Shown: positions 1-7,150, numbered from the stretch's first letter. The stretch: DNA of 8,278 nucleotides from an uncultured Collinsella sp. (GCA_902489515.1 CABUAL010000071.1:1-8278); one strand, 5' to 3'. A program made the numbers and translations. Notes: generated by a model from the sequence alone, not told the origin.

Positions 1-27
1 TGCTAACTTGGCCGGGCAAACCCTCCC

Positions 28-56
28 TTGTACTCTATCAAGGTAAAGTGTATGAT
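28..56 (+). promoter_or_regulatory. Candidate sigma-70-type promoter of the amino acid ABC operon
   Basis: A good -10 hexamer, TATGAT (51-56), lies 17 nt downstream of a weak -35, TTGTAC (28-33). This predicts a start near position 63 and a leader of about 50 nt before the lipoprotein ATG at 113. The spacer contains the left arm (41-50) of an inverted repeat, so a protein bound there would overlap the promoter. Called from hexamers and spacing only. Confidence 0.5.
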
Positions 57-94
57 TCTGAACGTTACATGACTCACTTTACCTAACTAAAGTG
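41..94. promoter_or_regulatory. Overlapping palindromes, candidate operator or leader hairpin
   Basis: AGGTAAAGTG (41-50) is a perfect 10-bp inverted match to CACTTTACCT (75-84), with 24 nt between. The right arm also forms a second perfect palindrome with a third copy of the core: CACTTTA (75-81), six bases, TAAAGTG (88-94). The core therefore occurs three times, once between -35 and -10 and twice just downstream of the predicted start. This fits a repressor binding several half-sites. It could also be two mutually exclusive RNA hairpins, although the first arm would lie upstream of the predicted start. The cognate regulator is unknown. Confidence 0.55.
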
Positions 95-112
95 CCATCA
101 AGGGGGAATACC

Positions 113-973
113 ATGAATACCGATATGTCTCGTCGTCAGTTTGTTGGTCTAGCCGGTTCGCTCGCTACGGTTCTAGGCCTTGGCCTGGTAGGCTGCGGTG
201 GTGGTGCCGGTAAGGGTTCCGCTGCTGGCTCTGCCGCGGCCAAGGATGTGAAGGGCGCTGCGGAGTCCAAGAAGCTCGTGGTGGGCTTTGATAAGTCCTA
301 TCCTCCGTACGGCTTTGTGGGCGACGATGGCGAGTACACCGGATTTGATCTCGATCTTGCCAAGGCTGTTGCCGATAAGCAGGGCTGGGAGGTCAAATAC
401 GAGGCCATCGATTGGGATGCCAAGGACACGCTGCTTAACTCGGGCGCCATCAACTGCATCTGGAACGGCTTTACCATGGAGGGCCGTGAGGACGACTACA
501 CGTTCTCCGAGCCGTACATGCTCAACGAGCAGGTGCTGGTGGTCAAGAAGGATGCGGGCATCAAGGGCTGGGACGATCTTGCCGGCAAGACTGTGATTAC
601 CCAGACTGATTCCGCTGCGCAGGACGTGCTTGAGGGTGACCAGAAGGATCTGGCGGCGACGTTTGCCACGCTCGACACGATCGGCGAGTACAACACGGCC
701 TTTATGCAGCTCGAGAGCGGCGCGGTCGATGCCGTGGCTTGTGACCTTTCGATTGCCCAGTATCAGCTTGCCGCCAAGCCCGATGCCTATACGCAGCTTG
801 ATGAGCCGCTGTCCAGCGAGCACTACGCCGTCGGCTTTAAGAAGGGCGACACCAAGTCGGCCGACGCCGTGACCGAGTCGCTCAAGGCGCTCTACGAGGA
901 CGGCACGGTTAAGGACCTGTGCGACAAGTATTCAAGCTATGGTCTATCTTTCGATAATTGGGTTTTGAAATAG
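113..973 (+). CDS. Polar amino acid ABC transporter substrate-binding lipoprotein
   Basis: This is the extracytoplasmic receptor of an amino acid importer, a family 3 solute-binding protein (SBP_bac_3 fold), 286 aa. The N-terminus has a twin-arginine-like motif S6-R-R-Q-F10, a hydrophobic stretch (about 11-26) and a lipobox L25-V-G-C28. It is therefore probably Tat-exported and lipid-anchored at Cys28, followed by a Gly/Ala/Ser linker (29-50). The binding domain starts near 53 with the family pattern YPPYGF (63-68) and YTGFDLDLAKAVA (75-87). The WNGFTMEGR block (117-125) holds the arginine that in this family contacts the ligand carboxylate, and D211 is the likely amino-group contact. The ATG at 113 is preferred over an in-frame GTG at 92 because AAGGGGG (100-106) lies 6 nt upstream. 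The permease and ATPase follow on the same strand. The particular amino acid cannot be read from the sequence. Confidence 0.93.
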   Translation: MNTDMSRRQFVGLAGSLATVLGLGLVGCGGGAGKGSAAGSAAAKDVKGAAESKKLVVGFDKSYPPYGFVGDDGEYTGFDLDLAKAVADKQGWEVKYEAIDWDAKDTLLNSGAINCIWNGFTMEGREDDYTFSEPYMLNEQVLVVKKDAGIKGWDDLAGKTVITQTDSAAQDVLEGDQKDLAATFATLDTIGEYNTAFMQLESGAVDAVACDLSIAQYQLAAKPDAYTQLDEPLSSEHYAVGFKKGDTKSADAVTESLKALYEDGTVKDLCDKYSSYGLSFDNWVLK

Positions 974-1063
974 CCACAGCACCCAACCTTGCGGCTCCAA
1001 CCCTCCTCGCGTACCAAAGTACGCTTCGTCGGGCTTGTCGCTCGCAATCTTGGGCACTGTGCC
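974..1063 (+). repeat. Long imperfect hairpin (REP-like element) between receptor and permease genes
   Basis: Starting right after the receptor stop codon, about 90 nt fold back on themselves. Matching arm blocks are CACAG (975-979) with CTGTG (1057-1061), CCCAA (982-986) with TTGGG (1050-1054), TTGCG (989-993) with CGCAA (1043-1047), and CCC (1001-1003) with GGG (1031-1033). The tip is a perfect GCGTAC (1009-1014), CAAA loop, GTACGC (1019-1024). All blocks lie on nearly one symmetry axis. No T-tract follows, so it is not a standard terminator. Intercistronic hairpins at this position in importer operons are known to protect the receptor transcript, giving receptor excess over permease. That role here is inference, and whether the element is repeated in the genome cannot be seen. 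Confidence 0.7.
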
Positions 1064-1111
1064 TATTTCAATTAACGCCCGCTGTTCTGTTGCTGTGAAA
1101 GAGAGGGTAGG

Positions 1112-1765
1112 TTGTCTATCCAAGTCATGATGCAGATGCTTGGCCAGGGATTCTTGGTCAGTTTGCAGTTGTTTGTGCTGACGCTGCTGGGGTCGATTCC
1201 GCTGGGAATCCCCGTGGCGTTTATGCGCATGAGCAAAATCGCGCCGCTTCGCTGGATCGCGCGCATCTATATCTCGGTCATGCGCGGCACGCCGCTCATG
1301 CTGCAGATGTTTGCCATCTACTTTGCCCCGTACTACGTGTTTGGCATTTCGCTCACTCCCGATTCCAAGTGGACGGCGTGCGTCGTGGCGTTCATCATCA
1401 ACTACGCCGGTTACTTTGCCGAGATCTATCGCTCGGGCCTGCAGTCCATTCCGCGCGGTCAATACGAGGCAGCCGAGGTGCTGGGCTATTCGCGCATGCA
1501 GACGTTTCTGTATATCGTGATGCCGCAGGTCGCCAAGCGTATTCTGCCTGCGATGGGCAACGAGATCATCACGCTGGTCAAGGACACGTCGCTGGCGTTT
1601 GCCATTGGCGTGGGTGAGATGTTCTCGACGGCCAAGGCGCTGGTCGCCTCGCAGGTGAGCATGGTGCCGTTTGCGATCGCGGCGCTAATCTACTGGGTCT
1701 TTAACTTCGTCGTCGAGATGCTGCTGGGCGCTGCCGAAAAGAAGCTGGACTATTACCATGACTAA
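1112..1765 (+). CDS. Amino acid ABC transporter permease (HisM/GlnP type)
   Basis: Membrane channel subunit of the importer, 217 aa, the usual size for polar amino acid permeases (BPD_transp_1 fold). Hydrophobic helices are seen at about 14-36, 62-80, 88-104, 155-170 and 184-206. The conserved RGTPLMLQ (58-65) precedes the second. The cytoplasmic EAA loop, which docks with the ATPase, is present as E119-A-A with Gly125 and M-P-Q at 137-139. It is followed by the family segment LVKDTSLAFAIGVGEM (155-170). The start is TTG at 1112, placed by GAGAGGG (1101-1107) 4 nt upstream; the later ATG codons at 1127 and 1130 are too far from any ribosome site. A hairpin-containing 138-nt gap separates it from the receptor gene, and its last 8 nt overlap the ATPase start. 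As a single permease gene it probably forms a homodimer. Confidence 0.93.
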   Translation: MSIQVMMQMLGQGFLVSLQLFVLTLLGSIPLGIPVAFMRMSKIAPLRWIARIYISVMRGTPLMLQMFAIYFAPYYVFGISLTPDSKWTACVVAFIINYAGYFAEIYRSGLQSIPRGQYEAAEVLGYSRMQTFLYIVMPQVAKRILPAMGNEIITLVKDTSLAFAIGVGEMFSTAKALVASQVSMVPFAIAALIYWVFNFVVEMLLGAAEKKLDYYHD

Positions 1766-2522
1766 CTCAGTGATGAAAATCGAAAGCGCGCGCAAGGCGT
1801 TTGGCGGCAATGAGGTGCTCAAGGATATCTCGCTCGAGGTCAAGCGTGGCGAGGTCGTGGCGATTATCGGGCCTTCGGGTGGCGGCAAGTCCACGCTGCT
1901 GCGGTGTGCCACGCTGCTCGAGACACTCGACGGAGGCTCACTCTCGTTTGGTGACCTTGCCGTTGCGACGGATGCGGGTTCGGGCGCGGTCTATGCGAAG
2001 GGCGATGTGCCCAAGCGGGCACGCTCGCGATTCGGCCTGGTGTTCCAAAATTACAACCTGTTCCCGCACTATACCGTGATGAAAAACATCATCGATGCTC
2101 CGATTCGCGTGCTCAAGCGCCCGCGCGAGCAGGCTGAAGCACGTGCGCGTGAGTTGATCGCGCAGATGGGGCTTACGGGCAACGAGAACAAGGTGCCATG
2201 TGAGCTTTCGGGCGGTCAACAACAGCGTGTGAGTATCGCCCGCGCCTTGGCGCTCGATCCGGAGATCCTGTTCTTTGATGAGCCGACTTCGGCGCTCGAT
2301 CCCGAGCTGACGGCCGAGGTGCTGCGTGTCATTAAAGACCTTGCCGCGCAGAATATGACGATGGTGATCGTGACCCATGCGATGCAGTTTGCGCGCGATG
2401 TTGCCGACCGCGTGATCTTTATGGATGGCGGCCGCATTGTCGAGGAGGGTCCTGCCGAGCAGGTTATCGACCATCCGCGTGAGCAGCGCACCCGTGAGTT
2501 CTTGAGCCGTATCGAGGGATAG
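1758..2522 (+). CDS. Amino acid ABC transporter ATP-binding protein (GlnQ/HisP type)
   Basis: Motor subunit that hydrolyses ATP to drive amino acid import, 254 aa. All nucleotide-binding elements are intact: Walker A GPSGGGKST (38-46), Q-loop Gln97 in VFQNYNLFPHYTV, signature LSGGQQQR (150-157), Walker B with ILFFDEPTSALD (170-181), and the switch histidine His207. VFQNYNLFPH is typical of the polar amino acid subfamily. An insertion of about 20 residues (70-90, Ala/Gly/Lys-rich) sits between the first beta strands and the Q-loop. The ATG at 1758 overlaps the permease stop and has only a weak ribosome site, so translation is probably coupled; an in-frame ATG at 1773 is the alternative start. 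A terminator follows 33 nt after the stop, making this the last gene of the operon. Confidence 0.95.
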   Translation: MTNSVMKIESARKAFGGNEVLKDISLEVKRGEVVAIIGPSGGGKSTLLRCATLLETLDGGSLSFGDLAVATDAGSGAVYAKGDVPKRARSRFGLVFQNYNLFPHYTVMKNIIDAPIRVLKRPREQAEARARELIAQMGLTGNENKVPCELSGGQQQRVSIARALALDPEILFFDEPTSALDPELTAEVLRVIKDLAAQNMTMVIVTHAMQFARDVADRVIFMDGGRIVEEGPAEQVIDHPREQRTREFLSRIEG

Positions 2523-2555
2523 GCTCAGGTATTTACTCAACTATTAATTGAGGCG

Positions 2556-2592
2556 AAGCCGCCGCAGGTCTTACGGTCTGTGGCGGCTTTTT
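2556..2592 (+). terminator. Rho-independent terminator of the ABC operon
   Basis: A 12-bp stem, AAGCCGCCGCAG (2556-2567) with CTGTGGCGGCTT (2578-2589), contains one G-U pair and a 10-nt loop. It ends in a run of five T (2588-2592). This closes the three-gene importer operon. Confidence 0.9.
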
Positions 2593-2832
2593 GTTTGCAT
2601 CGACGGGGTTCAATAATCGCCTCACAAGCTTGTCTCTTCCTCTCGCCGCCTGTATTCATACGTGCGCCGAAAGGTATGCATGGACAGCCGCCCGTGAGGG
2701 TAGGGTGGTGGCATAGGACATTTGGAGGGTGAGTCGGCTCGGCTGCCGACCATGCTGCTCCCGGGATGGCACCGACCGCGAACTCTCCCCGTTGGCGTCG
2801 CGCATTGCGCGCGGCCCTGCAAGGAGGTCATC
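2593..2832 (+). promoter_or_regulatory. Leader and probable promoter of the EF-G-like gene
   Basis: No gene is seen in this 240-nt gap. A possible promoter is TTGTCT (2630-2635), 17 nt, TATTCA (2653-2658), which is weak. Local structures are CATAC/GTATG (2657-2661, 2674-2678), GTCGGC/GCCGAC (2733-2738, 2745-2750) and CGCGC/GCGCG (2799-2803, 2807-2811). The last lies just before the ribosome site AAGGAGG (2821-2827). The hairpins could influence translation, but no known riboswitch pattern is recognised. Confidence 0.35.
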
Positions 2833-4908
2833 ATGGGTGCTCCCAAGACCGGTAACGTAAGGAACGTGGTGCTCGTAGGCCAAGGCGGGGTGGGCAAGAC
2901 TTCACTCGCCGAGGCCATGCTCCACCTTTCCGGCAAGACCGCCCGCCTGGGCGGCCACGACGGCACCAAGCCCACGCTCGACTATGACCCCGAAGAGGTT
3001 AAGCGTGCGTTTTCCATCTCGACGACCATTGCGCCGATCGACTGGAAGGGCGCGCGCATCAATGTGCTCGATGCCCCGTGCTACCCCGATTTTATCGGCG
3101 ACGCCTTTGCCGCGATGAGTGTTTGCGAGACGGCTCTGTTTGTGGTCGACGCCGAGGCCGGCCCGCAGCCTACGACGGTTAAGCTCTGGTATGCCGCCGA
3201 GGACCTGCGCCTGGCGCGTGCGGTGTTCGTAAACCGCCTGTCGCGCTCCGAGGCCAGCTTTGCGACCACGATGGGCCTGCTGCAGGAGCGCTTTGGCACG
3301 CGCCTGGGCGCCGTGACCCTTCCCTGGGGCGAGGGCGAGGACTTTGACGGCATCATCGACCTGGTGCGCATGAAGGCGCGCCATTGCAACGGCACCGAAG
3401 CCGTTGAGTCGGAGATTCCCGAGGAGTATCGTGCCCAGGCCGAGGAGGCCCATGACCATCTGTGCGAGCTGGTGGCCGAGGCTGACGACGAACTGATGAT
3501 GAAGTACTTGGAAGGCGAGGAGACGCTGACGCAGGAGGAGCTTGAGGGCTTGCTGTCGAAGGCGATTGCCGAGCGCATCTTTGTGCCGGTCTTTGCGGGC
3601 GATTGCATTAAGGAGCAGGGCGTCAACTCGCTGATGGACGACATCGCCACGTACTTCCCGGCGCCGACGGACTACGGCGAGATGCCGCTCATCGACGGTG
3701 ATTCGCTCAAGATTTCGAGCGACGATGACCGTCCGGTGGCGTTTGTGTTTAAGACGCTGGCCGATCCGCAGCAGGGTCGCATCAGCTTTATCAAGGTGCT
3801 GACGGGTACGCTTGAGCCGGGTCTTGAGCTGATCAACGCGCGTACCCGCAAGAGCGATCGTCTGGCCCACCTGTATGTGATGTGCGGCCGCGACATGACC
3901 GAGGTCGGTCACGCCTATGCCGGCGACATCATCGTGGCGCCCAAGCTGGCGGCCGAGACGGGCGATACGCTCTCGATTACCGGTAAGGTCGAGGCTGCGG
4001 CGTTTAAGTTCCCCAACTCGCAGTACCGCATTGCCATCGAGGCCGAGAACCGTGGCGACGAAGAGAAGCTCTATACGTTTATCGAGAAGGCCTGCAAGGC
4101 CGATCCGACCATGAGCATCGACCGCGACGAGGAGACCGGCCAGACCATTATCTCCGCCGTTGGTGAGGCGCAGGTTTCGGTGCTGCTCAATCGTTTGGAG
4201 GATCGCACCAAGGTCGTAGCCAAGAGCGTGCCGATCCGCATTCCGTATCGCGAGACCATTCGCCGTACGGCAAGTGCCCAGGGCCGCCATAAGAAGCAGA
4301 CCGGCGGCGCCGGTCAGTACGGCGACTGCTGGCTGCGCGTGGAGCCGCTCATTGGGCCCGACGGCACGAGCGATGGCTATGAGTTTGTGGACGAGGTCGT
4401 GGGCGGCCGCATTCCGCGCTCGCTGATCCCCGCCGTGGACAAGGGCGTCCAGGAGACCATGAAGGACGGCATCATTGCCGGCTATCCGCTCACGGGCATT
4501 CGCGTGGCTGTGTACGACGGCTCGTATCACAGCGTCGACTCCAACGAGATGGCGTTCCGCGCGGCGGCTCGCATCGGCCTGCGCAAGGCATGTGCCGATG
4601 CCGACCCGGTGGTGCTTGAGCCCATCGAGGAAATCACGGTGACTATTCCCGAGAGCTACGCCGGCGCCGTGATGGGCGACATCTCGGCCTCGCGCGGTCG
4701 CGTGACAGGCATGGAGACCGATGAGCGCGGAGACACCGTGGTTATCGCGCAGGCACCTCTCGCCGAGCTGACGGATTACTCGACGCGCCTGCGCTCTATC
4801 ACGCGCGGCACGGGTGACTTTACCATGAAGCCCGCCGGCTACGAGCAGGTGCCCTATGACGTTCAGGCCAAGCTGGTCGAGCGCTATGAGGAGGGTCGCG
4901 CCAAGTAG
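2833..4908 (+). CDS. EF-G-like (EF-G2 type) translational GTPase, degenerate G motifs
   Basis: An elongation factor G paralogue, 691 aa, matching in layout the EF-G-2/FusA2 branch (of which Thermus EF-G-2 is a structural example) rather than canonical EF-G. Regions by eye: G domain with G' insert (about 8-280), domain II (300-385), III (398-468), IV (469-595) and V (596-685). The P-loop is intact (G16-Q-G-G-V-G-K-T23). G3, however, reads D80-A-P-C-Y84, with Cys replacing the conserved Gly and Tyr at the catalytic His site. G4 reads N134-R-L-S137 instead of NKxD. Domain IV keeps the family block YRETI (472-476) and KKQTGGAGQYGD (487-498). The ATG at 2833 is chosen for AAGGAGG 5 nt upstream; a TTG at 2722 has no such support. 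It stands alone between two terminators. Its role could be ribosome-associated; GTP turnover is doubtful or altered. Confidence 0.88.
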   Translation: MGAPKTGNVRNVVLVGQGGVGKTSLAEAMLHLSGKTARLGGHDGTKPTLDYDPEEVKRAFSISTTIAPIDWKGARINVLDAPCYPDFIGDAFAAMSVCETALFVVDAEAGPQPTTVKLWYAAEDLRLARAVFVNRLSRSEASFATTMGLLQERFGTRLGAVTLPWGEGEDFDGIIDLVRMKARHCNGTEAVESEIPEEYRAQAEEAHDHLCELVAEADDELMMKYLEGEETLTQEELEGLLSKAIAERIFVPVFAGDCIKEQGVNSLMDDIATYFPAPTDYGEMPLIDGDSLKISSDDDRPVAFVFKTLADPQQGRISFIKVLTGTLEPGLELINARTRKSDRLAHLYVMCGRDMTEVGHAYAGDIIVAPKLAAETGDTLSITGKVEAAAFKFPNSQYRIAIEAENRGDEEKLYTFIEKACKADPTMSIDRDEETGQTIISAVGEAQVSVLLNRLEDRTKVVAKSVPIRIPYRETIRRTASAQGRHKKQTGGAGQYGDCWLRVEPLIGPDGTSDGYEFVDEVVGGRIPRSLIPAVDKGVQETMKDGIIAGYPLTGIRVAVYDGSYHSVDSNEMAFRAAARIGLRKACADADPVVLEPIEEITVTIPESYAGAVMGDISASRGRVTGMETDERGDTVVIAQAPLAELTDYSTRLRSITRGTGDFTMKPAGYEQVPYDVQAKLVERYEEGRAK

Positions 4909-4946
4909 CGTGTGATTTTGCCTGCAATGTAGGTGCTGACGAAAAG

Positions 4947-4978
4947 GCCGCCCTGGGTAACCCGGGGCGGCTCTTTTT
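4947..4978. terminator. Bidirectional rho-independent terminator between convergent genes
   Basis: An 11-bp stem, GCCGCCCTGGG (4947-4957) with CCCGGGGCGGC (4961-4971), has one T-G pair and a TAA loop. TTTTT (4974-4978) follows on the plus strand. On the other strand AAAA (4942-4945) supplies a T-run, so the same hairpin can end the minus-strand nuclease transcript whose stop lies at 5037. Confidence 0.88.
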
Positions 4979-5036
4979 GATTCCTTGGGGACGGAGGAAA
5001 ACGGATCATTTAGGCTTTGGGGCAGCTTGGTCGGTC

Positions 5037-6020
5037 CTAGTCTCCCGAGGCCTGATTGCGGCCGGTGGTGTAGTCGATCTGCACGTGCGGCTGCAGGTTG
5101 TAGCAATATACGTGGAAGCAGAGGGTCTTGCCGTGGTCCTCGACCGATTGCGCCTCAAGGCGCATGCCACGGCAGACAAGTTCCTCTTCGTTATACATAG
5201 GCGTGACGCGGTAGAGCACATGGTTGCCCGTATCGCGAATATAGTTGAGAATCTGCTCTTCAAACGGCAGCATGCCCGTCTCGTTGAGATAGCGCGTGCC
5301 GGTGAGGAGATTCTTGCGGTTGGCGTTTTCGCCGCAGAGCGACCAGGCGATAAGGTGGCAGCGGTTGTAGAGGCTCTGGCCCGGAATAAAGTCGTAGCGC
5401 TGCTGGTGCCAACCGGCAGGATGGATGCGCGAGATATCGCCGCGCTTTCCCTGTCCGAGCGACTCGGGGCCTACACAGGCGAGCGCCTTGCGAGTGCGAC
5501 CCAGGCTGTCGAGCTTGGAGAATTTCTTAAAGCAGCCCTCTTCGGTGGCGCGATCGTATTCATCGAGTGTGAATGACGGCGTGCCGAGCGGGTGCGTGCT
5601 GTCGGCGCGAAGGGCAACGTAGGGGTTGCCGGCGTAGTCGGGAATGCTGCTGAGATAAACACCGCGGGCGCGGTTGAGGTCGGGGTTTTCGACCTCGTCG
5701 ATGGGGGTGGCGGCACTGCCCGCGGAAACGTCGTCATCGGTGTCGGTCGCGGCGGAATCGGAGCCATCGCCAGAGTCCTGGCTGTTTTGAGGGTCCGCCG
5801 CGCTCGCCGTTCCCGATTCGAGCCGAGCGACCAGGTCTGCCTCGTCGTCGGTGCGGCTGGGACTCTCGTTTTGTTTTTCGGCCAGAGCCGCCGCCTGCTC
5901 ATCGCCTTGCGGCGACAGCAACTTGGGCGCTCCGTCGAGCGATCCCGTAAACAGCGCAAACCCCAGCACCACGGCGGTGCCGATGGAAAGTGCTTGCTTG
6001 TAGGCGGGCTTGCGCGACAT
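5037..6020 (-). CDS. Secreted or membrane-anchored DNA/RNA non-specific endonuclease
   Basis: A 327-aa nuclease of the beta-beta-alpha-metal (EndA/NucA-like, Endonuclea_NS_2 type) family, which cleaves DNA or RNA outside the cell. The N-terminus has Lys/Arg followed by one hydrophobic segment (about 10-27), either a signal peptide or an anchor. Next comes an acidic Ala/Ser/Asp-rich linker (33-112), then the catalytic domain (about 113-320). The active-site region reads LYNRCHLIAWSL (217-228), with His222 as predicted general base; NRCH replaces the DRGH of the classical nucleases, as in other members of this subfamily. The following GENANRKNLLTGTRYLN (230-246) supplies the metal-binding asparagine. 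AGGAG (6026-6030) lies 5 nt before the ATG. It follows LacI by 119 nt on the same strand and converges with the EF-G-like gene. Roles in nutrient scavenging or DNA uptake are both possible; no competence genes are present. Confidence 0.88.
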   Translation of the reverse strand: MSRKPAYKQALSIGTAVVLGFALFTGSLDGAPKLLSPQGDEQAAALAEKQNESPSRTDDEADLVARLESGTASAADPQNSQDSGDGSDSAATDTDDDVSAGSAATPIDEVENPDLNRARGVYLSSIPDYAGNPYVALRADSTHPLGTPSFTLDEYDRATEEGCFKKFSKLDSLGRTRKALACVGPESLGQGKRGDISRIHPAGWHQQRYDFIPGQSLYNRCHLIAWSLCGENANRKNLLTGTRYLNETGMLPFEEQILNYIRDTGNHVLYRVTPMYNEEELVCRGMRLEAQSVEDHGKTLCFHVYCYNLQPHVQIDYTTGRNQASGD

Positions 6021-6139
6021 TGAGGCTCCTGGATGGACGGTTGGGAATCTACCAGTCTAGCAGGAGCCGGCAAGGGCCGTTCTGTCGAACAAATACTTAA
6101 GATTTGAGACAAACGCTACTGATTCATTTGTCCCGCGGT
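6021..6139 (-). promoter_or_regulatory. LacI-nuclease intergenic region with inverted repeats
   Basis: Two inverted repeats lie here. CAAAT (6090-6094) matches ATTTG (6102-6106). An 8-bp stem with one G-U pair joins 6106-6113 to 6127-6134 (GACAAA/TTTGTC core) just after the LacI stop. Neither has a T-tract, so neither is a clear terminator. A weak minus-strand promoter candidate is TTGCCG, 16 nt, TAGATT ending near 6048. The nuclease may be read from here, from LacI, or both. Confidence 0.3.
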
Positions 6140-7150
6140 CTAGATCGAGGTGGAGTCGAGCCAGTTGAGCTTGCACTCGAGAATGCGCTGCTCGCCGGGT
6201 TCGCTGCTTCCGTCAAGTAGGGCGAGCAGCATCTCGGCTGCTTCGCGACCTTCTTGGTCGACGGGCTCGATGATGGTGGAGACGGTCGGTGTGGTGAGAT
6301 TAGTCCAGTCTTCGCAGTTGAGTCCCAAAAGGCCGATTTGCTGCGGAAGCAGATGGGCCATTGGCTGGAGGGCCTTGTAGACACGGGGAAGTGCCCACTG
6401 ATTTTGCACGAAGATAAGGGTTCGCTTGGCGGGATTGAACTTGAATTTAAAGTATTCAGTGAGCTCGTTGATTGACGGCTTGTTGTGATCGATGGGAATC
6501 GCTTTGTAGAGCTGCCCGTTCGCTGCCAGCGCCTCGGCATACCCCTGAAAACGCTCCATGCGGGTGCGCATTTCGGTCATGTTGGCGGCAATGGAAAAGA
6601 AATCTTCGTAGCCGGCGTCGAGGAGTGCCTGTGTGGCGTTGTACACGCCGTCGTAAAGGTTGGTTTTGATCCAGCTGGTACCTGGGCTATAGATGGCCGC
6701 ATCGAAAAAGACGACCGGCTTGCCGGCGCGTCTAATGCGGTCATGCACGGCTTTGAAGTTTGCCGTGGGCTGGATGATAAAGCCATCGACGCCCAGCGAG
6801 AGCATCTTGTCGACGTACATGAGCTCGGTCTCGGGGTTAAAGTTGCTCGTGCAAACGACCGTCTGGTAGCCCGCGGGGAGCATGACCTGCTCCATGCCAT
6901 TGAGAACGAGCCCCGCCCATTTGTTGGTGTTATCCAAAATGATGATGGCAATGACGTGGGTTTGCTTGCCGGTGAGCGTCTGCGCTTGGGCGTTGGGAAC
7001 GTATCCGAGTTCCTTAATGACGCGCGCGATTTTGTTCTGCGTCTTCTCGCTAAGCTTTTCTCGTTTGTCGTTGAGGTAATACGAGACGCTTGCCGTCGAG
7101 GTTCCCGCCTCTCGAGCGACGTCTGCGATCGTAACGCGCTGTTTTGCCAC
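6140..7150 (-). CDS. LacI-family transcriptional regulator
   Basis: A sugar-responsive DNA-binding repressor or activator, 336 aa, the normal family length. The N-terminal helix-turn-helix (RVTIADVAREAGTSTASVSYYLN, about 5-27) is followed by the hinge region (about 50-62) with Leu59 at the position that intercalates in the operator minor groove. A periplasmic-binding-protein-like effector domain follows (about 65-330). The start is GTG at 7150, because AAGGAG (complement of 7156-7161) lies 5 nt upstream; an ATG at 7186 would add 12 residues with no family resemblance. It is divergent from the fructose-family PTS gene across a 415-nt regulatory gap, and LacI members commonly control the adjacent sugar operon. 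The effector cannot be predicted from sequence, and the PTS link is inference from position and from a LacI-like operator at 7376-7389. Confidence 0.92.
   Translation of the reverse strand: MAKQRVTIADVAREAGTSTASVSYYLNDKREKLSEKTQNKIARVIKELGYVPNAQAQTLTGKQTHVIAIIILDNTNKWAGLVLNGMEQVMLPAGYQTVVCTSNFNPETELMYVDKMLSLGVDGFIIQPTANFKAVHDRIRRAGKPVVFFDAAIYSPGTSWIKTNLYDGVYNATQALLDAGYEDFFSIAANMTEMRTRMERFQGYAEALAANGQLYKAIPIDHNKPSINELTEYFKFKFNPAKRTLIFVQNQWALPRVYKALQPMAHLLPQQIGLLGLNCEDWTNLTTPTVSTIIEPVDQEGREAAEMLLALLDGSSEPGEQRILECKLNWLDSTSI

Noticed and set aside
974..1063. Rho-independent terminator after the receptor gene
   Set aside because: The hairpin is long and interrupted and no T-run follows, so it is better described as a repeat or mRNA-stability structure.
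2722..2832. N-terminal extension of the EF-G-like protein by 37 residues from a TTG
   Set aside because: The extension does not resemble EF-G sequences, while ATG 2833 has a near-perfect AAGGAGG at good spacing directly before the P-loop region.
2902..5106. A 734-codon open frame on the minus strand, antisense to the EF-G-like gene
   Set aside because: Its translation shows no recognisable domain and is rich in Arg, His, Leu and Gly. It mirrors the third-position GC bias of the real plus-strand gene and runs across the terminator into the convergent nuclease gene.
4977..5576. A 199-codon plus-strand frame opposite the nuclease gene
   Set aside because: The nuclease active-site region and ribosome site are on the minus strand; this frame is a compositional shadow starting inside the terminator T-run.
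6084..6110. LexA-type SOS box upstream of the nuclease
   Set aside because: Only one half-site resembling CGAAC is present; the second half does not match at the required spacing.
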